Shown: positions 8,667 to 17,671, counted from the first letter of the stretch. The stretch is 64,000 nucleotides of DNA from JAIROC01 sp031553535 (GCA_031553535.1 JAVBLM010000005.1:1-64000); one strand, 5' to 3'. Made by a program: numbers and translations. Notes: generated from the sequence alone by a model not told the origin.

Positions 8667-9245
8667 TTAGTTTTCTATAATGATATCATATTTTGTAAGT
8701 AACCCCATGGTGCCGTATATTGAGAATTTTGCATGCTTGATATAGTTCTGCGCAGGATCGATAATATAGTTTATTGCAGATACAAAGTCTGTCCCTTTGC
8801 AGTTGGTATGTTCAAAGATAGCTCCTTCAAGGTCGCAATGTATAAATTTCGATTCGGATATGTCCGCACCGGAAAAAACAGTATTTTTTAAAGAAGTATT
8901 CCGGAAAGTTGTTTTCTCCATTTTTCTGTTCGTAAACAAAGCATAATCGGCAATACAATCTTCCATTTTGATAGAAAATAAAAAATCGATGCACTCGCTG
9001 AAATCTGCTCCGAGCACTTTACTTTCTTTAAAAAGAACACTGTCCATCTTGCACTTCCTGAATTTGGCCAACGATAGATCACAATTCAAAAAGGTACATT
9101 TCGAAAATAAGTTTGATGTGAATAAAAAACCGGAAAAGGAACAATGCTCGAATACACATCTTTCAAATTCTTTATTGCATAGCTCGTTTTCCGTAAGTAT
9201 TATATTTTTAAAGATTCTATCTTCATGAAATAATTCGTTTTCCAT
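8667..9245 (-). CDS. Pentapeptide-repeat protein
   Basis: 192 residues almost fully made of five-residue units with Phe or Leu at the centre (CVFEHCSFSG, NTVFSGADIS, CDLEGAIFEH). This builds a right-handed four-sided beta helix. Proteins of this size and pattern include the Qnr/MfpA type that mimic DNA and bind gyrase, but many have no known role. I see no signal peptide, so it is probably cytosolic. Resistance function cannot be claimed from sequence. A TATTTTTG promoter element is 28 bases upstream (9273-9280). Confidence 0.8.
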   Translation of the reverse strand: MENELFHEDRIFKNIILTENELCNKEFERCVFEHCSFSGFLFTSNLFSKCTFLNCDLSLAKFRKCKMDSVLFKESKVLGADFSECIDFLFSIKMEDCIADYALFTNRKMEKTTFRNTSLKNTVFSGADISESKFIHCDLEGAIFEHTNCKGTDFVSAINYIIDPAQNYIKHAKFSIYGTMGLLTKYDIIIEN

Positions 9246-9442
9246 CTATCTAATTCCATTTTTATTTTGATACAAAAATAGTATTTTCTTTTTTGTGAAT
9301 GAAATTTAATCTCTACAGGTTTTTCGATCTTCATAATAAACGTTTTTTATAGTTAAAATGAAAAGAGAAAAAGAAGAAGCGAAGAAAAACGGAACCATTG
9401 ATGGTAACCATTTTTCAGCGAGGGAGTCGTTCCAAAATAAAA

Positions 9443-9476
9443 ACCTCTTTCCATAAAAAGAAAGAGGTCTTTTATT
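9443..9476. terminator. Bidirectional intrinsic terminator
   Basis: ACCTCTTT and AAAGAGGT pair over a 10-base loop, with T-rich tails on both strands. It lies after the stop of the 9527-9919 gene on the minus strand. A 32-codon plus-strand frame from 9358 also runs into it; I do not call that a gene. Confidence 0.7.
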
Positions 9477-9526
9477 TGGTCTTCTTTATTTTTATTGCCG
9501 TTATTGAGACAATAAAACAAAATATA

Positions 9527-9919
9527 CTATTTAGTGATTTTTTTAGAAGATAAAACCGTAACCATAATTACCATTCCTGCTATAAAAAGGAAGAAAATAT
9601 TAAAAGGCTTTTGAATCTCCCTGCCTACAATTCTTAAAACGCCCAGACAGGTTACCTTTCCTGTAGGAAAGTTAGCACTTATATCATAACTGCCGTTGCT
9701 TAGTACTACATTCGTATTGAGACTGTGTGTTGAATAAGCGGAGTTTTGATAATAAGCCTGTACGACTTCTTTTTCTTCTAAGTAGGCTTTACGGATACAA
9801 AACGATCCTTTTACTGCGATAATACTTAAAACCAAAATGATTATCACGGATGGCTTTTGAAAAATTTTCCAGGAGAGTTTTTTCTTCTTAGCAATAGAAA
9901 TTTGATCAATGCTACTCAT
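9527..9919 (-). CDS. Small membrane protein, function unknown
   Basis: 130 residues. A Lys-rich start is followed by a hydrophobic segment (VIIILVLSIIAVKGSFCI), about 60 residues likely outside the membrane, and a second hydrophobic segment near the C-terminus (FNIFFLFIAGMVIMVTVLSS). No motif recognised. A possible promoter (TACTTTTG on this strand, 10022-10029) lies about 100 bases upstream and a terminator follows, so it looks like its own unit. Confidence 0.55.
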   Translation of the reverse strand: MSSIDQISIAKKKKLSWKIFQKPSVIIILVLSIIAVKGSFCIRKAYLEEKEVVQAYYQNSAYSTHSLNTNVVLSNGSYDISANFPTGKVTCLGVLRIVGREIQKPFNIFFLFIAGMVIMVTVLSSKKITK

Positions 9920-10236
9920 GTCTTTTTATTTTTAGTTATTAGTTTAATGCTTTACGATCCCTTCATTGTTTTTCTTTTAGTTTTAAGTTGAGTTATTTTG
10001 TTTAAAAAAATCTATATGGTGCAAAAGTATTAAAATATCATAAATAAAAGTTGTTTTTTTTGATAATTTTTTACTTCTTTTTGTAAATATTTTAGAAGTT
10101 GTAGGTTGATAATTTTACTTTGTTTGTATAATTTACTATTTGTGAATATTTTATCTTCTGAAAATAGTGATTTTAATGCTTGTATGATTGTGTTTTTTTT
10201 GTTCCTTTCAGAAGAAAATATATGTTTTTGATTCAT

Positions 10237-10629
10237 TATAAGTGCTTATTTTTGATAAAATTGGATAATATTAGATTATTTTATGTTGCAATTTGGAAGG
10301 ATTTTTATTGTTTAGGCGAATAAATTTTATATTTATATATTTTGCCGAATTGAAAAGGTAACTTAAAAATATCTGTATCGGCCGATCCCGGCGGAAGACG
10401 TTAGATTGCGAAGAATTTTCCGATAAGCAAATACGAGTCGATGGACAGAAGGACTGCTGTCATTATTTCGTGTCGGAAGAGGGCCTTGTGTTGTTCCTGT
10501 AACACAATTAGATTTCTAAAATAGATATTTATAATAAAGAATAATATATTGCGGAAATAAAATATATATCTTTGCTAAAAATATTTTTCAACTTTATATA
10601 GGAATTCCATCACCCGTAAAAAATAATTT
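10237..10629. other. Intergenic stretch with a GC-richer structured island
   Basis: Most is very AT-rich, but about 10372-10520 is richer in G+C and can fold: TATCGG pairs with CCGATA about 40 bases later, and GTGTT pairs with AACAC near 10490. It does not show the hallmarks of tmRNA, RNase P RNA or SRP RNA. It may be an unrecognised small RNA or decayed coding sequence. The nearby 10030-10236 minus-strand frame of 68 codons is low-complexity and I do not call it a gene. Confidence 0.25.
10567..10574 (+). promoter_or_regulatory. -7 element TATCTTTG for the M16 peptidase gene
   Basis: TATCTTTG, the most common form of the element in this window, lies 55 bases before the start. Confidence 0.55.
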
Positions 10630-13500
10630 ATGAAAAGAGCAGTCATTATATTAATAATCCAATACATGGTAAGCATTTCCTTTTCCCAGAAAATCAGCCT
10701 GGAGGCAGATACATTTAGGTTGGCCAATGGGTTGAAAGTGATTTTGTGTGAGGATCATTCCAAACCGGAAATTTTTGGGGCTGTTTGCATACATGCAGGC
10801 AGCAAAAATGATCCTGTAGATGCTACCGGAATGGCTCATTATTTTGAACACATCATGTTTAAGGGAACCGATAAAATCGGAACGACCGACTGGGAAAAGG
10901 AGAAAATCTTTTTGGACAGTATTTCTCTTTTTTATGATCGATTGCATGAAACTTCCGATGCAAAACAAAGAGAAAGCATACAAAAAAAGATCAATGAATT
11001 GAGTATTGAAGCGTCCCAATATGCCATTCCCAATGAAGTGTATACCATTTTGAAGAAAATGGGAGGAAAACATATCAATGCTTTTACAAGCTATGATGTT
11101 ACTGCTTATTTTAATTCTTTCCCTTCTAATGAGTTGGAGAACTGGATGGATGTATATATGGAACGATTCCGTAATCCGGTTTTCCGCTTGTTTCAATCGG
11201 AGTTGGAAACCGTATATGAAGAAAAGAACATGTATGATGACAATCCTGCATCCAAGTTTATGGAAGATGGGATGAAGCTATTTTATGGGGAACACCCCTA
11301 TGGCCGTCCGGTTATTGGTTATAGCGAGCATTTGAAAAATCCGCAAATAGCGCGGATACAAGACTTTTTCAATGCCTATTATGTTGCCAATAATATGACG
11401 TTGGTTCTGGTAGGGGATTTCAACAGCAAAGAAATCAAACCGTTAATAGTATCAACATTTGGGAAAATGCGTTCAGGGAAACTTCCCGGGCAAATATCAT
11501 ATGTTCTTCCCGAAATAAAAGGAAAGCAAATAGTCAATACACGGCAAACGCCCATAAAAGTCGGAGCAATTGCTTTCAGGGGTGCTTCTTCACATCATCA
11601 AGACAGATTGGGATTGGAAATATGTTCGCGTTTGTTTTCCAACGATGCCTCCACCGGATTGTTTGATAGGCTGGGAACCGATAACAAACTCATGATGGCG
11701 CAGATGATGAGTATGTCGCTGAAAGAACACGGGTTGTTTGCAATTCTTTATATGCCCAAAATACTTGGGCAATCGCACGCAAAAGCCGAAAAGCTTATTT
11801 TCGATTGTATTGATTCTATCAAAAACGGATATTTCAGTGATGATTTGCTCGAAGCTATCAAAACGGAATATGTCTCTTCGCTGATACAAGAATTTGAAAA
11901 TATGGAAGGAAAATTCATCAAGCTCTTATATGCCGAGATGGAAGGAAATAACTGGAGTGATTTAATCACTAATATAGAAACGGTAAATAATTTTACAAAG
12001 CAAGATATGATGGATATTGCAAAGAGATATCTGGGGAATGACTGTTTGGTTTACCGTTCAAAAATGGGTTTCCCAAAAAAAGATAAACTCAAAAAGCCGG
12101 ACTGGAAACCTATTCCATCCCAAAATAATGACCGGTCTTCCGGTTTTGCTCAGGCAATTGCCGGGCGTCCTGTTTCTGAAATCAATCCGCAGGTTATAGA
12201 TTTCAAAAATGATATCTCCACGAAAACATTGAATGATAAATATACGGTATATGCGGTAAAGAATCCCTATAATGATATCTTTACATTGAATATTATGGCT
12301 AATTACGGATTATTGAATGATAATGAATTGGATTTTGTGATTGAGTATTGGCAATTGCAGGGAACGACATCCAAAAGTAGTGATGAATTCAATCTCATCC
12401 TGCAAAAACTGGGAGCTTCAATTGAAATAAAGGCTCTCCATGACAAGTTCATTATTTCAATCAAAGGGTTTGAAAAAGACCTGGATACTATCCTACGACT
12501 TTGTAGTGAGAAGCTGTATTCCCCGGGCAATGATGAATCAAAACTGGCGTTGCTCGTCGACAATTATATGGCAAGTATCCGTTATAATAAAAAGGATGCA
12601 TCTACTTATGGGGATGCGATATTTGAATATGCTTTGTATGGAAATCAATCACAATACTTACGCACCCCGACTTTAAATGAAATAAAGCTGTTTACAGGAA
12701 ATTATCTGCTTGAAAAAATGACCAAGCCTTTTCAACAGGACGGATGTATTGCTTTCGTAGGAAATACGCCGGTTGATATATTGGAACAATATGTAACGGA
12801 TGCTTTTCAATGGGACGTTACTACGCCTGTAGAAGAACTATCTTTCTTGGAAGAAAAAGAATATACGGAAAATAGGTTTTTTTTTATTCACAATAAAACA
12901 TTGCGTCAAAGCAATATTCATTTTTATGTTCGGGGAGAGAATACGAGTGAACAAAACAAATCAATGATCAAGGGCTTCAATGCTTATTTCGGTACGGATA
13001 TGTATTCTCTTGTTTTCCAGGAAGTCCGGGAGCTTCGTTCATTGTCGTATTCGGCAGCAGCAATCTACCATAGCGATGTTTTCAATCGAAAGCCGGGATA
13101 CCTGTCTGCATATATGGGAACTCAATCCGATAAAACGGTAGAAGGGATCAACGCCATGCGTGATTTGATTCTCAATATGCCTCAAAAACCGGATAAATTT
13201 CAAACGGCAAAAGAATCTTTAATGAAAAGCAATGCGTCGGATTATATTAATTTTCGTAGTATTCCGGCTTATGTTTATCTTTGGGGAAAACAAGGATACA
13301 CACAAGACCCACGCATCGAACAGAATAATCACATTAAAAGTATGGTATTTGACGATTTGCTGGACTTCTATCGAACAACAATAGCAAAAAAACCGGTTAT
13401 TATTACGCTTTCGGGAAATATGAAACAGGTCAAGAAGGAAGAACTTCAGCAATTCGGAAAAATGACTGAACTGCAATACAAGGATATTTTTAAAGAATAG
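10630..13500 (+). CDS. Periplasmic M16-family zinc metallopeptidase (two-module, PqqL-like)
   Basis: 956 residues. The N-terminus (KRAVIILIIQYMVSISFS) is a signal peptide, so the enzyme acts in the periplasm. The first module has the inverted zinc motif HxxEH at residues 70-74 (HYFEH) and the distal Glu in VYEEKN. The second half (from about 540) has the M16 fold pattern without a zinc motif, the usual regulatory half. This length and layout match M16 proteases that degrade peptides imported or released at the envelope. Single-gene unit with its own promoter. Confidence 0.88.
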   Translation: MKRAVIILIIQYMVSISFSQKISLEADTFRLANGLKVILCEDHSKPEIFGAVCIHAGSKNDPVDATGMAHYFEHIMFKGTDKIGTTDWEKEKIFLDSISLFYDRLHETSDAKQRESIQKKINELSIEASQYAIPNEVYTILKKMGGKHINAFTSYDVTAYFNSFPSNELENWMDVYMERFRNPVFRLFQSELETVYEEKNMYDDNPASKFMEDGMKLFYGEHPYGRPVIGYSEHLKNPQIARIQDFFNAYYVANNMTLVLVGDFNSKEIKPLIVSTFGKMRSGKLPGQISYVLPEIKGKQIVNTRQTPIKVGAIAFRGASSHHQDRLGLEICSRLFSNDASTGLFDRLGTDNKLMMAQMMSMSLKEHGLFAILYMPKILGQSHAKAEKLIFDCIDSIKNGYFSDDLLEAIKTEYVSSLIQEFENMEGKFIKLLYAEMEGNNWSDLITNIETVNNFTKQDMMDIAKRYLGNDCLVYRSKMGFPKKDKLKKPDWKPIPSQNNDRSSGFAQAIAGRPVSEINPQVIDFKNDISTKTLNDKYTVYAVKNPYNDIFTLNIMANYGLLNDNELDFVIEYWQLQGTTSKSSDEFNLILQKLGASIEIKALHDKFIISIKGFEKDLDTILRLCSEKLYSPGNDESKLALLVDNYMASIRYNKKDASTYGDAIFEYALYGNQSQYLRTPTLNEIKLFTGNYLLEKMTKPFQQDGCIAFVGNTPVDILEQYVTDAFQWDVTTPVEELSFLEEKEYTENRFFFIHNKTLRQSNIHFYVRGENTSEQNKSMIKGFNAYFGTDMYSLVFQEVRELRSLSYSAAAIYHSDVFNRKPGYLSAYMGTQSDKTVEGINAMRDLILNMPQKPDKFQTAKESLMKSNASDYINFRSIPAYVYLWGKQGYTQDPRIEQNNHIKSMVFDDLLDFYRTTIAKKPVIITLSGNMKQVKKEELQQFGKMTELQYKDIFKE

Positions 13501-13510
13501 GATTTATGAA

Positions 13511-13705
13511 TTATTGGACATGAATTTGTTGCAACAGGGTGCTTGTTTTGTTCACATCACCCTGCCAGGGTAGATAGTTTGTAAACAGATCTTGGATTTT
13601 GAATGCCTTGGTATCGGACAGGTTAGCTGATTTTTTTACTTCCATGTGAAACTGGAGATGTTCATTGTTACGTAAACGGGGATTGTTAATGAATTTAATT
13701 TCCAT
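13511..13705 (-). CDS. DUF6261-like N-terminal fragment
   Basis: 64 residues. The start (IKFINNPRLRNNEHLQFHME) resembles the opening of DUF6261 proteins, a Bacteroidota family of unknown role usually over 200 residues (lRnnEHfqF motif, followed by AFKIQDLFTNYLP). The frame ends after 64 codons, so this is a truncated copy. On the minus strand it follows the 42-bp repeat array by 20-50 bases. Whether the fragment is expressed is unknown. Confidence 0.45.
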   Translation of the reverse strand: MEIKFINNPRLRNNEHLQFHMEVKKSANLSDTKAFKIQDLFTNYLPWQGDVNKTSTLLQQIHVQ

Positions 13706-13753
13706 AGTTTATAATAATGTAATGATTACTGTTTATTTTTTCCCTGCGGGGGA

Positions 13754-14072
13754 TATTTTTTCTTCCAATAAGCGCTGGAGGTTCCCGAACCCACCCCAGC
13801 AATGCCGGACATGGTTTCGGAGGTTCCCGAACTCACCCCAGCAATGCCGGACATGGTTTCGGAGGTTCCCAACACCGCCCCAGCAACTCCGGGCATACCT
13901 TCGGACGTTCCCGAACCCTTCCCAGAAACATCAGGCATGGTTTCGGAGGTTCCCGATACCGTCCCAGCAACTCCGGGCATACTTTCGGATTTTCCCGAAC
14001 CCTTCCCAGAAACTCCTGATATACTTTCAGAAGTTTCTGAGCCCTTTCCGACAACTGTCGGCCTATTTCCGG
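13754..14072. repeat. 42-bp tandem array 1 (about seven imperfect units)
   Basis: The anchor GTTCCC (or a one-base variant) recurs at 13781, 13823, 13865, 13907, 13949, 13991 and 14033, exactly 42 bases apart each time. Units have the form GGTTTCGGAGGTTCCCGAAC followed by about 22 further bases. As 42 is a multiple of three and the unit lacks stops, several frames stay open on both strands and read as 14-residue repeats (e.g. plus strand PAMPDMVSEVPELT). Units are contiguous, without spacers. Confidence 0.9.
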
Positions 14073-14126
14073 GAATACTTTCCGTTATTATTGTTGCTTT
14101 CGGAACAAGAGCTCAAGCTCAAATAA

Positions 14127-14421
14127 ACAATAAATCAAAATATTGTATATACCAACAGTTGAAATTTTTTATTATAGAAACCGGATGGAAACTTCATCTG
14201 TAAAATAGGATGCTATCATGAATCATAGTATCCTATAAATCATTTCGATATTGTTTAAATAAGCTGAATTTTAATCCCCGGATTCATGTTTATATACCTT
14301 GTGTAATTTCGATGCTTACTCCCTTTTTGGGGTAGGGTTGATTCTTGCGTTTGTTTAGTTCGTGTAATTTCAGTTTAAAAGTACTTTTGAATTTCATCTC
14401 GATCTATAATATAAATTCATG
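14127..14421. other. AT-rich intergenic leader before the lysine operon
   Basis: No gene is visible. It holds a hairpin (AGGATGCTATC / gaTAGTATCCT form, about 14208-14237) that could end transcription through the repeat array, then AT-rich sequence up to the promoter. Confidence 0.3.
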
Positions 14422-14429
14422 TATATTTG
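14422..14429 (+). promoter_or_regulatory. -7 element TATATTTG upstream of atoD
   Basis: Fits TAnnTTTG. It lies 161 bases before atoD, so the leader would be long; a nearer start site is possible. Confidence 0.3.
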
Positions 14430-14589
14430 TAAACAAAAAATAGAAATAATTATCTTGTGTAATGAACTCGTTCTTATATGATATAATTATTTTAAAGATT
14501 TTTATTAATGCATGTTCCTCTTAAGGTTTGAGAAAAAATTGTATTATTGTATTATCTTTTTAGATTAAGAATTTGTAAATATAAATAAT

Positions 14590-15234
14590 ATGGAAAAAAT
14601 AATATCGGTAGAAGAAGCTGTCGCAAAGATTAAAGATGGTATGACCGTAATGATTGGAGGTTTTATGGCAGCGGGAACTCCCCACAAGATTATTGACGCA
14701 CTTTCAAAAAGTAAAGTTAAAAATCTGACCGTGATTTGTAATGATACGGCTTTCCCTGATAAGGGAATAGGGATATTGGTGACAAACAAACAAGTGAAAA
14801 AGGTGATTGCTTCTCACATTGGCACAAATCCCAATACGATTGAACAGTTTAATAACAAAGAGTTGGAAGTTCAATTTGTTCCACAGGGAACACTGGCTGA
14901 ACAGGTACGCTGTGGCGGAGCCGGTTTGGGAGGCTTCCTTACTCCTACGGGAATCGGTACTGTGGTGGAAGAAGGAAAACAGAAAATGACTGTAAATGGA
15001 GTGGAATACTTGTTGGAATTACCTATACGTGCGGATGTCGCTTTGATAGGTGCCAGCATTGGGGATCAATCGGGAAATCTTTGTTATAAGGGAACTACAC
15101 AGAATTTTAATCCCATGATGGCTACGGCTGCCGATTTGGTAATTGCGGAGGTAGAAGAAATGGTGGAAATAGGCGGGATTCCTATGGAAAACATACATAC
15201 TCCTGCTATATTTGTTAATTATATTGTAAAATAA
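14590..15234 (+). CDS. atoD: Butyryl-CoA:acetoacetate CoA-transferase, alpha subunit
   Basis: 214 residues, the usual length of the alpha subunit of family I CoA transferases. It has the glycine-rich GGFMAAGTPHKIIDAL segment, the GTLAEQVRCGGAGLGGF motif and RADVALIGAS. The alpha/beta enzyme moves CoA from butyryl-CoA to the acetoacetate made by Kce, giving butyrate and acetoacetyl-CoA. The beta subunit with the catalytic Glu is not next to it but at 41121-41780. First gene of the operon with kal, kce and kdd; kal starts 15 bases later. The acyl-CoA preference is inferred from pathway context. Confidence 0.88.
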   Translation: MEKIISVEEAVAKIKDGMTVMIGGFMAAGTPHKIIDALSKSKVKNLTVICNDTAFPDKGIGILVTNKQVKKVIASHIGTNPNTIEQFNNKELEVQFVPQGTLAEQVRCGGAGLGGFLTPTGIGTVVEEGKQKMTVNGVEYLLELPIRADVALIGASIGDQSGNLCYKGTTQNFNPMMATAADLVIAEVEEMVEIGGIPMENIHTPAIFVNYIVK

Positions 15235-15249
15235 TAAAATCTAAAAGAT

Positions 15250-15639
15250 ATGAACAAACAAGCAATGATTCGAGTAAGAATGGGTTCAAACGATGCCCAT
15301 TATGGTGGAAATCTGGTGGATGGTGCTAAAATGTTGCAATTGTTCGGTGATGTGGCTACCGAGCTTTTAATTATTAATGATGGGGATGAAGGGCTTTTTG
15401 CCGCTTATGATAAAGTTGAATTTCTGGCCCCTGTTTATGCCGGCGACTATATTGAGGCTGTAGGAAAAATTGTGAACGTGGGTAACTCTTCTCGTAAAAT
15501 GGAATTCGAAGCAAGGAAAGTTGTTGTGCCGCGTCCTGATATATCCGATTCCGCTGCTGACTTTTTACCGGAGCCAATCATCGTATGCCGTGCAAGCGGA
15601 ACATGCGTTGTTCCTGTGAAATGTCAAAGAAAGAAATAG
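15250..15639 (+). CDS. kal: 3-aminobutyryl-CoA ammonia-lyase
   Basis: 129 residues, small hot-dog-fold protein. Kal removes ammonia from L-3-aminobutyryl-CoA to give crotonyl-CoA, the step after Kce in lysine fermentation. The family's start is seen (MIRVRMGSNDAHYGGNLVDG) and the conserved LFGDVATELLI and FLAPVYAGDYIEA segments follow. The neighbours atoD, kce and kdd fix the assignment. Ammonia release here accounts for one of the two amino groups of lysine. Confidence 0.9.
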   Translation: MNKQAMIRVRMGSNDAHYGGNLVDGAKMLQLFGDVATELLIINDGDEGLFAAYDKVEFLAPVYAGDYIEAVGKIVNVGNSSRKMEFEARKVVVPRPDISDSAADFLPEPIIVCRASGTCVVPVKCQRKK

Positions 15640-15688
15640 TTAAAAGTGAAAGGTTGAATTGCTATTTTACTCACCTTTCACTTTTAAC
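15639..15688 (+). other. Perfect 16-bp stem-loop between kal and kce
   Basis: GTTAAAAGTGAAAGGT at 15639-15654 is exactly matched by ACCTTTCACTTTTAAC at 15673-15688, with an 18-base loop. It overlaps the kal stop. No T run follows directly, so it may adjust operon expression or mRNA stability rather than end transcription. Confidence 0.6.
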
Positions 15689-15727
15689 TATTCACTTTTT
15701 ACTATTAACCTTTAACTAAAAAAATAC

Positions 15728-16549
15728 ATGGAAAAATTGATCATTACAGCTGCCATATCAGGCGCTGAAGTAACCAAAGAGATGAACCCCAACGTTCCTT
15801 ATACAAAGGAAGAATTTGTCCGTGAAGCGAAATCTGCCCACAATGCCGGCGCAAGTATTATTCACTTGCATGTACGTTATGATGACGGTACGCCGACTCA
15901 GGATAAAGCTCGTTTTAAGGAAATTATTGATGCTATTAAAGCTGAAATTCCCGATGTTATTATTCAGCCTTCTACAGGTGGGGCAGTGGGAATGACCAAT
16001 GATGAACGTCTTCAACCTACCGAACTTAATCCCGAAATGGCAACGCTTGATTGCGGTACGTTGAATTTCGGAGGGGATGAAATTTTCGAGAATACAGAAA
16101 ATACAATTAAATATTTCGGTCAACGAATGATCGAGCGTGGTATTAAACCTGAGCTGGAAGTGTTTGATAAGAGTATGATCGATATGGCTCTTCGTCTGCA
16201 TAAAAAAGGATTTATTAATAAACCCATGCATTTTGATTTTGTAATGGGAGTGAACGGAGGGATTTCGGGTGAATTGCGGGATTTCGTGTTTTTACGCGGA
16301 AGTATTCCTGCGGATGCTACCTATACGGTGGCAGGAATAGGACGTTATGAATTTCCTTTAGCAATGGCTGCCATTATTGATGGAGGTCATGTACGGGTAG
16401 GGTTTGAAGATAATGTTTATTTGTCGAAAGGCGTATTGGCGAAATCCAATGGAGAATTAGTTGCCAAGGTAGTCCGCATGGCAAAAGAACTCGGACGTGA
16501 AATCGCCACGCCAGCTGAAGCTCGTGAAATCTTGGGATTGAAGAAATAG
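15728..16549 (+). CDS. kce: 3-keto-5-aminohexanoate cleavage enzyme
   Basis: 273 residues, BKACE family (zinc-dependent TIM barrel). Kce joins acetyl-CoA to 5-amino-3-oxohexanoate to yield acetoacetate and 3-aminobutyryl-CoA. Zinc-binding His46 and His48 are seen in IIHLHVR, at the same positions as in the studied Kce proteins, and the conserved QPSTGG and GGHVRVGFEDN segments are present. Sits between kal and kdd. Confidence 0.93.
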   Translation: MEKLIITAAISGAEVTKEMNPNVPYTKEEFVREAKSAHNAGASIIHLHVRYDDGTPTQDKARFKEIIDAIKAEIPDVIIQPSTGGAVGMTNDERLQPTELNPEMATLDCGTLNFGGDEIFENTENTIKYFGQRMIERGIKPELEVFDKSMIDMALRLHKKGFINKPMHFDFVMGVNGGISGELRDFVFLRGSIPADATYTVAGIGRYEFPLAMAAIIDGGHVRVGFEDNVYLSKGVLAKSNGELVAKVVRMAKELGREIATPAEAREILGLKK

Positions 16550-16627
16550 CTTATTGATCACGAAACGACCTTAGAGATATTTTGTGGTAAAATAAATACG
16601 GAGTAATAATAAATAAAAATAAAAAAT

Positions 16628-17671
16628 ATGCAAAAGAAAGGAAATAAATACGGAATTCACAGAGTTATCGAACCTAAAGGTGTTCTCCCACAACCGGCAA
16701 ACAAAATTGATAATAACATGGATGAGATCTATGATAATGAGATTTTAATCGATGTTCAAACCTTAAATATAGATTCGGCTTCTTTCACGGACATAGAGCA
16801 AAGAGCAGGCGGCGATAAAAAGAAAATTGCCGAGATTATGATGGAGATTGTTGAAAAACAAGGTAAACATCGTAATCCTTGGACAGGTTCGGGCGGTATG
16901 CTCTTAGGTACTGTTGAGAAAATAGGCGACGCGCTTATTGGAAAGACCGACCTGAAAGTAGGGGATAAAATAGCCACATTGGTATCACTATCACTTACTC
17001 CTTTGAGAATAGATAAAATTAAAGAAATCCGCCCTGATATTGATCAGGTGGATATTGATGGTAAAGCCATTTTATTTGAAAGTGGTATTTATGCGAAAAT
17101 TCCCAACGATATGCCTGCAACGTTGGCTTTGTCGGCATTGGATGTCGCCGGAGCGCCTGCACAAACCGCCAAGTTGGTAAAGCCGGGAGATACGGTTCTT
17201 ATTATCGGAGCAGGAGGTAAATCCGGAATGCTGTGTTGTTACGAAGCTAAAAAGCGTGCCGGTGTTACGGGCAAGGTAATCGGACTATGCCATAGCGAGA
17301 AGAGTACCAAACGTTTGGAAGCGTTAGGATTCTGCGATTATGTGTTTTCTGCCGATGCAACCCAGCCCGTCCCGATTCTTGAAAAGATGGAAGAACTGAC
17401 CAACGGTGAAATGGCTGACGTTACAATCAACAATGTAAATATCCCCGATACGGAGATGACAAGTATCCTTTGTACGAAAGATACAGGGGTAGTTTATTTC
17501 TTTTCTATGGCTACCAGCTTTACAAAAGCCGCTTTGGGCGCAGAAGGAGTAGGAAGCGATGTGACTATGATTGTCGGAAACGGTTATACAAGAGGACATG
17601 CGGAAATAACCTTGCAATTATTACGCGAAAGCGAGAAACTAAGGAAAATATTTACAGAACTTTACGCATAA
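16628..17671 (+). CDS. kdd: L-erythro-3,5-diaminohexanoate dehydrogenase (copy 1)
   Basis: 347 residues. Oxidatively deaminates 3,5-diaminohexanoate to 5-amino-3-oxohexanoate with NAD(P). It has the family start (NKYGIHRVIEPKGVLPQPA), a medium-chain-like fold with a nucleotide-binding loop IIGAGGKSGMLCC, and the diagnostic DVTINNVNIPDTEMTSIL and FFSMATSFTKAALGAEGVG segments. Last gene of the atoD operon; a strong terminator follows. A close paralogue starts 322 bases downstream with its own promoter. Confidence 0.93.
   Translation: MQKKGNKYGIHRVIEPKGVLPQPANKIDNNMDEIYDNEILIDVQTLNIDSASFTDIEQRAGGDKKKIAEIMMEIVEKQGKHRNPWTGSGGMLLGTVEKIGDALIGKTDLKVGDKIATLVSLSLTPLRIDKIKEIRPDIDQVDIDGKAILFESGIYAKIPNDMPATLALSALDVAGAPAQTAKLVKPGDTVLIIGAGGKSGMLCCYEAKKRAGVTGKVIGLCHSEKSTKRLEALGFCDYVFSADATQPVPILEKMEELTNGEMADVTINNVNIPDTEMTSILCTKDTGVVYFFSMATSFTKAALGAEGVGSDVTMIVGNGYTRGHAEITLQLLRESEKLRKIFTELYA

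Noticed and set aside
8667..9245. Pentapeptide protein as a quinolone-resistance Qnr
   Set aside because: The repeat fold is shared by many unrelated proteins; no Qnr-specific loops could be confirmed by eye.
10030..10236. 68-codon minus-strand frame
   Set aside because: Made of Lys, Asn, Ile and Leu from very AT-rich sequence, with no homologous motif, promoter or neighbour support.
13754..14072. Array 1 as a CRISPR array
   Set aside because: Units are contiguous and similar along their full length; there are no unique spacers and no cas genes. The same holds for the arrays at 45962, 55555 and 32676.
13726..14203. Overlapping long open frames in both strands of array 1 as genes
   Set aside because: They arise because 42 is a multiple of three and the unit has no stops; no start with ribosome site or codon signal favours one of them.
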